A stretch of DNA of 6,537 bases from Eubacterium sp. (GTDB taxonomy: Bacteria; Bacillota; Clostridia; Lachnospirales; Lachnospiraceae): NCBI GenBank assembly GCA_021442545.1, contig JABUSX010000337.1:1-6537 (forward strand), given 5' to 3'. The notes beneath the pieces were generated by a model. The model was given only the letters and a program-made list of their open reading frames with translations, was not told the DNA's origin and did no database searches. The first letter of the stretch is position 1. Every line of letters begins with the position of its first letter. Shown here piece by piece: positions 4,684 through 6,537 of the stretch. A program made the translations under genes and the position numbers.

Positions 4684-6255
4684 GGTGCCGTGATTGACGC
4701 AGCTGACGACGCGGTGGCCTCCCCACCAGGGTACGCAGCCTTCCACGCCGGGGTTGATATTTTCGTTTGTTTCCGCTTCGATCACATCGATCTGGTCTTC
4801 GATGATGTGGCCGTAGGTCGTATAATGCGGATCCTCCGTGCTTTTGACGTCTGCAAGAATGCAGTTCAGAGCCGTTCCGTCATCGAGGTAGAACGTCACG
4901 AAATCGCCGATCTTTCCGTAGGTCTGTGCACAGGCAATCAGATACATGGTATCGATCACAGCCACATTTTCACTATATCCGCTTCCGTAGCTCCACCACA
5001 GCTTCCAGACTTCAAGCGCGTCGAACATCCAGTCCCTGCTTGCGTAATACGGCGTACAGGTATAGACCCATCCGACCTCGTAACCGTTAAAGGTTTCCGG
5101 GATCTGCAGCTCGTTTGCACGGTTAAAGCTTTCGACCTGGGTATATTCACGCCGCTGATGCCAGACAGTACGCCCGGGATCCACGGACGAGAACGTATAA
5201 TAGGCCGCCTTGTTATCGACAAACAGCACCTGTGCGAGCGCCGGCTGTTTTGTCACGCCGGTCTCGGCCATCCGGATCTGTGCTTCTTCACCCGTCAGAA
5301 CATCCTCTGCCGGCACAAAACCCCGCACATAACCTGATTCTATATAAAACCATCCGTCTCCGCAATCCTCAAGAAGAAAACCGGTTCCGTTTTCGGTCAG
5401 CGTTCCGATCGTACGGGCACCTTCCTTCCTTTCTTCCAGGATCGGAAGCTTTTTACGAAGTGAAACGACAGAAACAGGGTTCGCCCGAACCTGACGTACG
5501 GTTTCCTTCCTGTAAAGAAGAGCCGGATTTTCGTATACTTCCATAAGCTGTTCGGCATAGGAAGGTTCCTGCAGCCCGTCCGATGCTCCCGCGTCACTCC
5601 CGGATGTTCCGTTCGAAAGATCTGCACTTCCGTTCGTCCCGTCTGCATTCATACCGGACGTTCCGGCCGACGGATCCGTATAACCCGCCGGTACCGCAAT
5701 CTCCCAGGAAGCGATGATGCTGTATCCCGTATTGCCGGACGTATAAGGAGAAAACGTGGATTCCGGTTCGCAGATGAAACCCCGGACCTTGCCGGATTCG
5801 ATGTAGAACCAGTCTCCTGTTTCTTTCGAGATGATTGAGAAACGGTCACCCGCATGCAGGATACCGGCAGCGGAAGCTTTCCTGTTTCTCCCCGTGTAAA
5901 CAGTCACATCCACCGGCGCAATGATCTCGTCCGCATAGATCTGCGTAAATCCGGGATCATCCTGAAAATCCGGGATCCTGTAATTATTGCTCACGATATG
6001 AAGATCCAGAATGTTTTTGGGATCGGGACCTGTCTTCGTTTCGACGGAAGAACCGCTTTTTGAAGAACTGTTTTCAGATGCGTTTGTCCCGGACGAATCG
6101 CTGCCGGCAGATGCAGCCGCAAGATTGACGATCTCTTCTTTCGAAGAAGCTTTTTTCTCTGCATCCCCTTCTGTTTTACCGCTTTTGTTTCCGCAGCCTG
6201 CCAGACCCGCCGCAAGTGCGAAACACAAAAAAAGAACGATTATTACTTTTTTCAT
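4669..6255 (-). CDS. SH3-domain lipoprotein with an unassigned C-terminal domain
   Basis: This predicted 528-residue cell-surface lipoprotein has a signal peptide ending in LAGC (Cys21). A Lys/Ser/Gly-rich linker (about 22-80) follows. Two bacterial SH3 repeats lie at about 110-165 and 258-320, both with a GDWFYIESG/GDGWFYIESG core and VRGF. Between them is a low-complexity Ser/Gly/Thr/Asp linker (about 193-230). Residues about 340-528 form a separate Trp/Tyr-rich domain with IGDFVTFYLDDGTALNCILAD and GHIIEDQIDVIEAE; this resembles a beta-barrel domain seen in Clostridia cell-wall and phage-type proteins, but I cannot assign catalysis. Start 6255 is preferred to an in-frame ATG at 6282 because GGGGAG (6268-6273) lies upstream and MKK begins the signal. 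SH3 repeats usually bind cell-wall components. The gene lies upstream of ttdA on the same strand, 227 bases away; no shared role is evident. Confidence 0.85.
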   Translation of the reverse strand: MKKVIIVLFLCFALAAGLAGCGNKSGKTEGDAEKKASSKEEIVNLAAASAGSDSSGTNASENSSSKSGSSVETKTGPDPKNILDLHIVSNNYRIPDFQDDPGFTQIYADEIIAPVDVTVYTGRNRKASAAGILHAGDRFSIISKETGDWFYIESGKVRGFICEPESTFSPYTSGNTGYSIIASWEIAVPAGYTDPSAGTSGMNADGTNGSADLSNGTSGSDAGASDGLQEPSYAEQLMEVYENPALLYRKETVRQVRANPVSVVSLRKKLPILEERKEGARTIGTLTENGTGFLLEDCGDGWFYIESGYVRGFVPAEDVLTGEEAQIRMAETGVTKQPALAQVLFVDNKAAYYTFSSVDPGRTVWHQRREYTQVESFNRANELQIPETFNGYEVGWVYTCTPYYASRDWMFDALEVWKLWWSYGSGYSENVAVIDTMYLIACAQTYGKIGDFVTFYLDDGTALNCILADVKSTEDPHYTTYGHIIEDQIDVIEAETNENINPGVEGCVPWWGGHRVVSCVNHGTFQPY

Positions 6256-6311
6256 TGCTTTCACATACTCCCCTGTTTTCATTTTGTAAAAAAAATGAAA
6301 TATGCATTTAA

Positions 6312-6340
6312 ATTGTACACTATTTCTTTTAAAAATGCAA
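6312..6340 (-). promoter_or_regulatory. Promoter of the SH3 lipoprotein gene
   Basis: On the - strand TTGCAT (6340-6335) and TACAAT (6317-6312) are separated by exactly 17 bases. The -10 matches the consensus at five of six positions, while the -35 keeps only TTG. The predicted transcript start is near 6305, giving a leader of about 50 bases before the ATG at 6255. Confidence 0.6.
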
Positions 6341-6427
6341 CTCAGGTGGGGATCAAGTGTCTTTCCTTGTGTTAATCCGGACGAAATGTGGGGAGTACAT
6401 ACCGCCTGTATTTTCTGTTATTATGTG

Positions 6428-6456
6428 TTGACTTTTCAGCGCAAATACAGTATTAT
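6428..6456 (+). promoter_or_regulatory. Promoter of the tRNA-Lys gene
   Basis: TTGACT (6428-6433) and TATTAT (6451-6456) are separated by 17 bases, close to the vegetative sigma consensus. The -10 lies 16 bases before the tRNA, as expected for a stable RNA gene. It points away from the SH3 lipoprotein promoter at 6312-6340. Confidence 0.75.
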
Positions 6457-6472
6457 CGTTTAGTCACAAAGA

Positions 6473-6537
6473 GCGCCCTTAGCTCAGTTGGTAGAGCAGT
6501 AGACTCTTAATCTATTTGTCCAGGGTTCGAGTCCCTG
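6473..6537 (+). tRNA. tRNA-Lys (anticodon CTT), 3' end beyond the window
   Basis: The cloverleaf can be traced: acceptor strand GCGCCCT (6473-6479), TA, D-arm GCTC-AGTTGGTA-GAGC, anticodon stem GTAGA/TCTAT with loop CTCTTAA, anticodon CTT at 6506-6508, variable loop TTGTC, and T-arm CAGGG-TTCGAGT-CCCTG. The window ends at the last base of the T-stem, so the 3' acceptor strand (expected AGGGCGC) and any encoded CCA are not seen. CTT reads the lysine codon AAG. Confidence 0.95.

Noticed and set aside
4690..5337. 215-residue + strand open frame antisense to the SH3 lipoprotein
   Set aside because: It is antisense to a convincing gene, with no ribosome site and no recognisable motif.

Overview
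The window looks like a chromosomal segment from an anaerobic Firmicute (Bacillota), most likely a Clostridia/Lachnospiraceae-type bacterium. This rests on the strong AGGAGG-type ribosome sites, roughly balanced base composition, Gram-positive lipoprotein signals with LSAC/LAGC lipoboxes, bacterial SH3 repeats and an oxygen-sensitive two-subunit iron-sulfur dehydratase. No gene here fixes the genus.

Layout, left to right. Positions 1-157 hold a tandem array of a 32-bp unit, cut by the window edge. Two paralogous + strand genes follow (362-1444 and 1695-2681). They encode proteins with two copies of the same beta-rich domain, and each gene has its own near-identical extended -10 promoter. The second protein is a normal lipoprotein. 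The first has lost its signal peptide and lipobox cysteine and carries a 108-bp in-frame duplication. A hairpin at 2748-2772 separates them from three genes on the - strand. Read in the direction of transcription, these are a long SH3-domain lipoprotein (6255-4669), then ttdA (4441-3542) and ttdB (3412-2810). The last two are the alpha and beta subunits of L(+)-tartrate dehydratase or a close fumarase-type hydro-lyase. A 41-bp degenerate tandem repeat fills the gap between the SH3 gene and ttdA. At the right edge a + strand tRNA-Lys(CTT) with a strong promoter begins and is cut off before its 3' end.

TtdA and TtdB together would dehydrate L(+)-tartrate to oxaloacetate (or fumarate/malate if the specificity differs) using a [4Fe-4S] cluster held by three TtdA cysteines. 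No tartrate transporter or regulator is visible. The lipoproteins are probably cell-surface proteins with no obvious metabolic link to ttdAB.

The most unusual signals are evolutionary. A fossil of the ttdA 5' end, with its ribosome site and first codons, lies on the - strand directly upstream of the second lipoprotein gene, with a weaker trace upstream of the first. The first paralogue has decayed export signals but an otherwise intact frame. Two unrelated intergenic repeat arrays each contain serial micro-ORFs set by their repeat period. I see no defence system, CRISPR array, transposase or phage gene.
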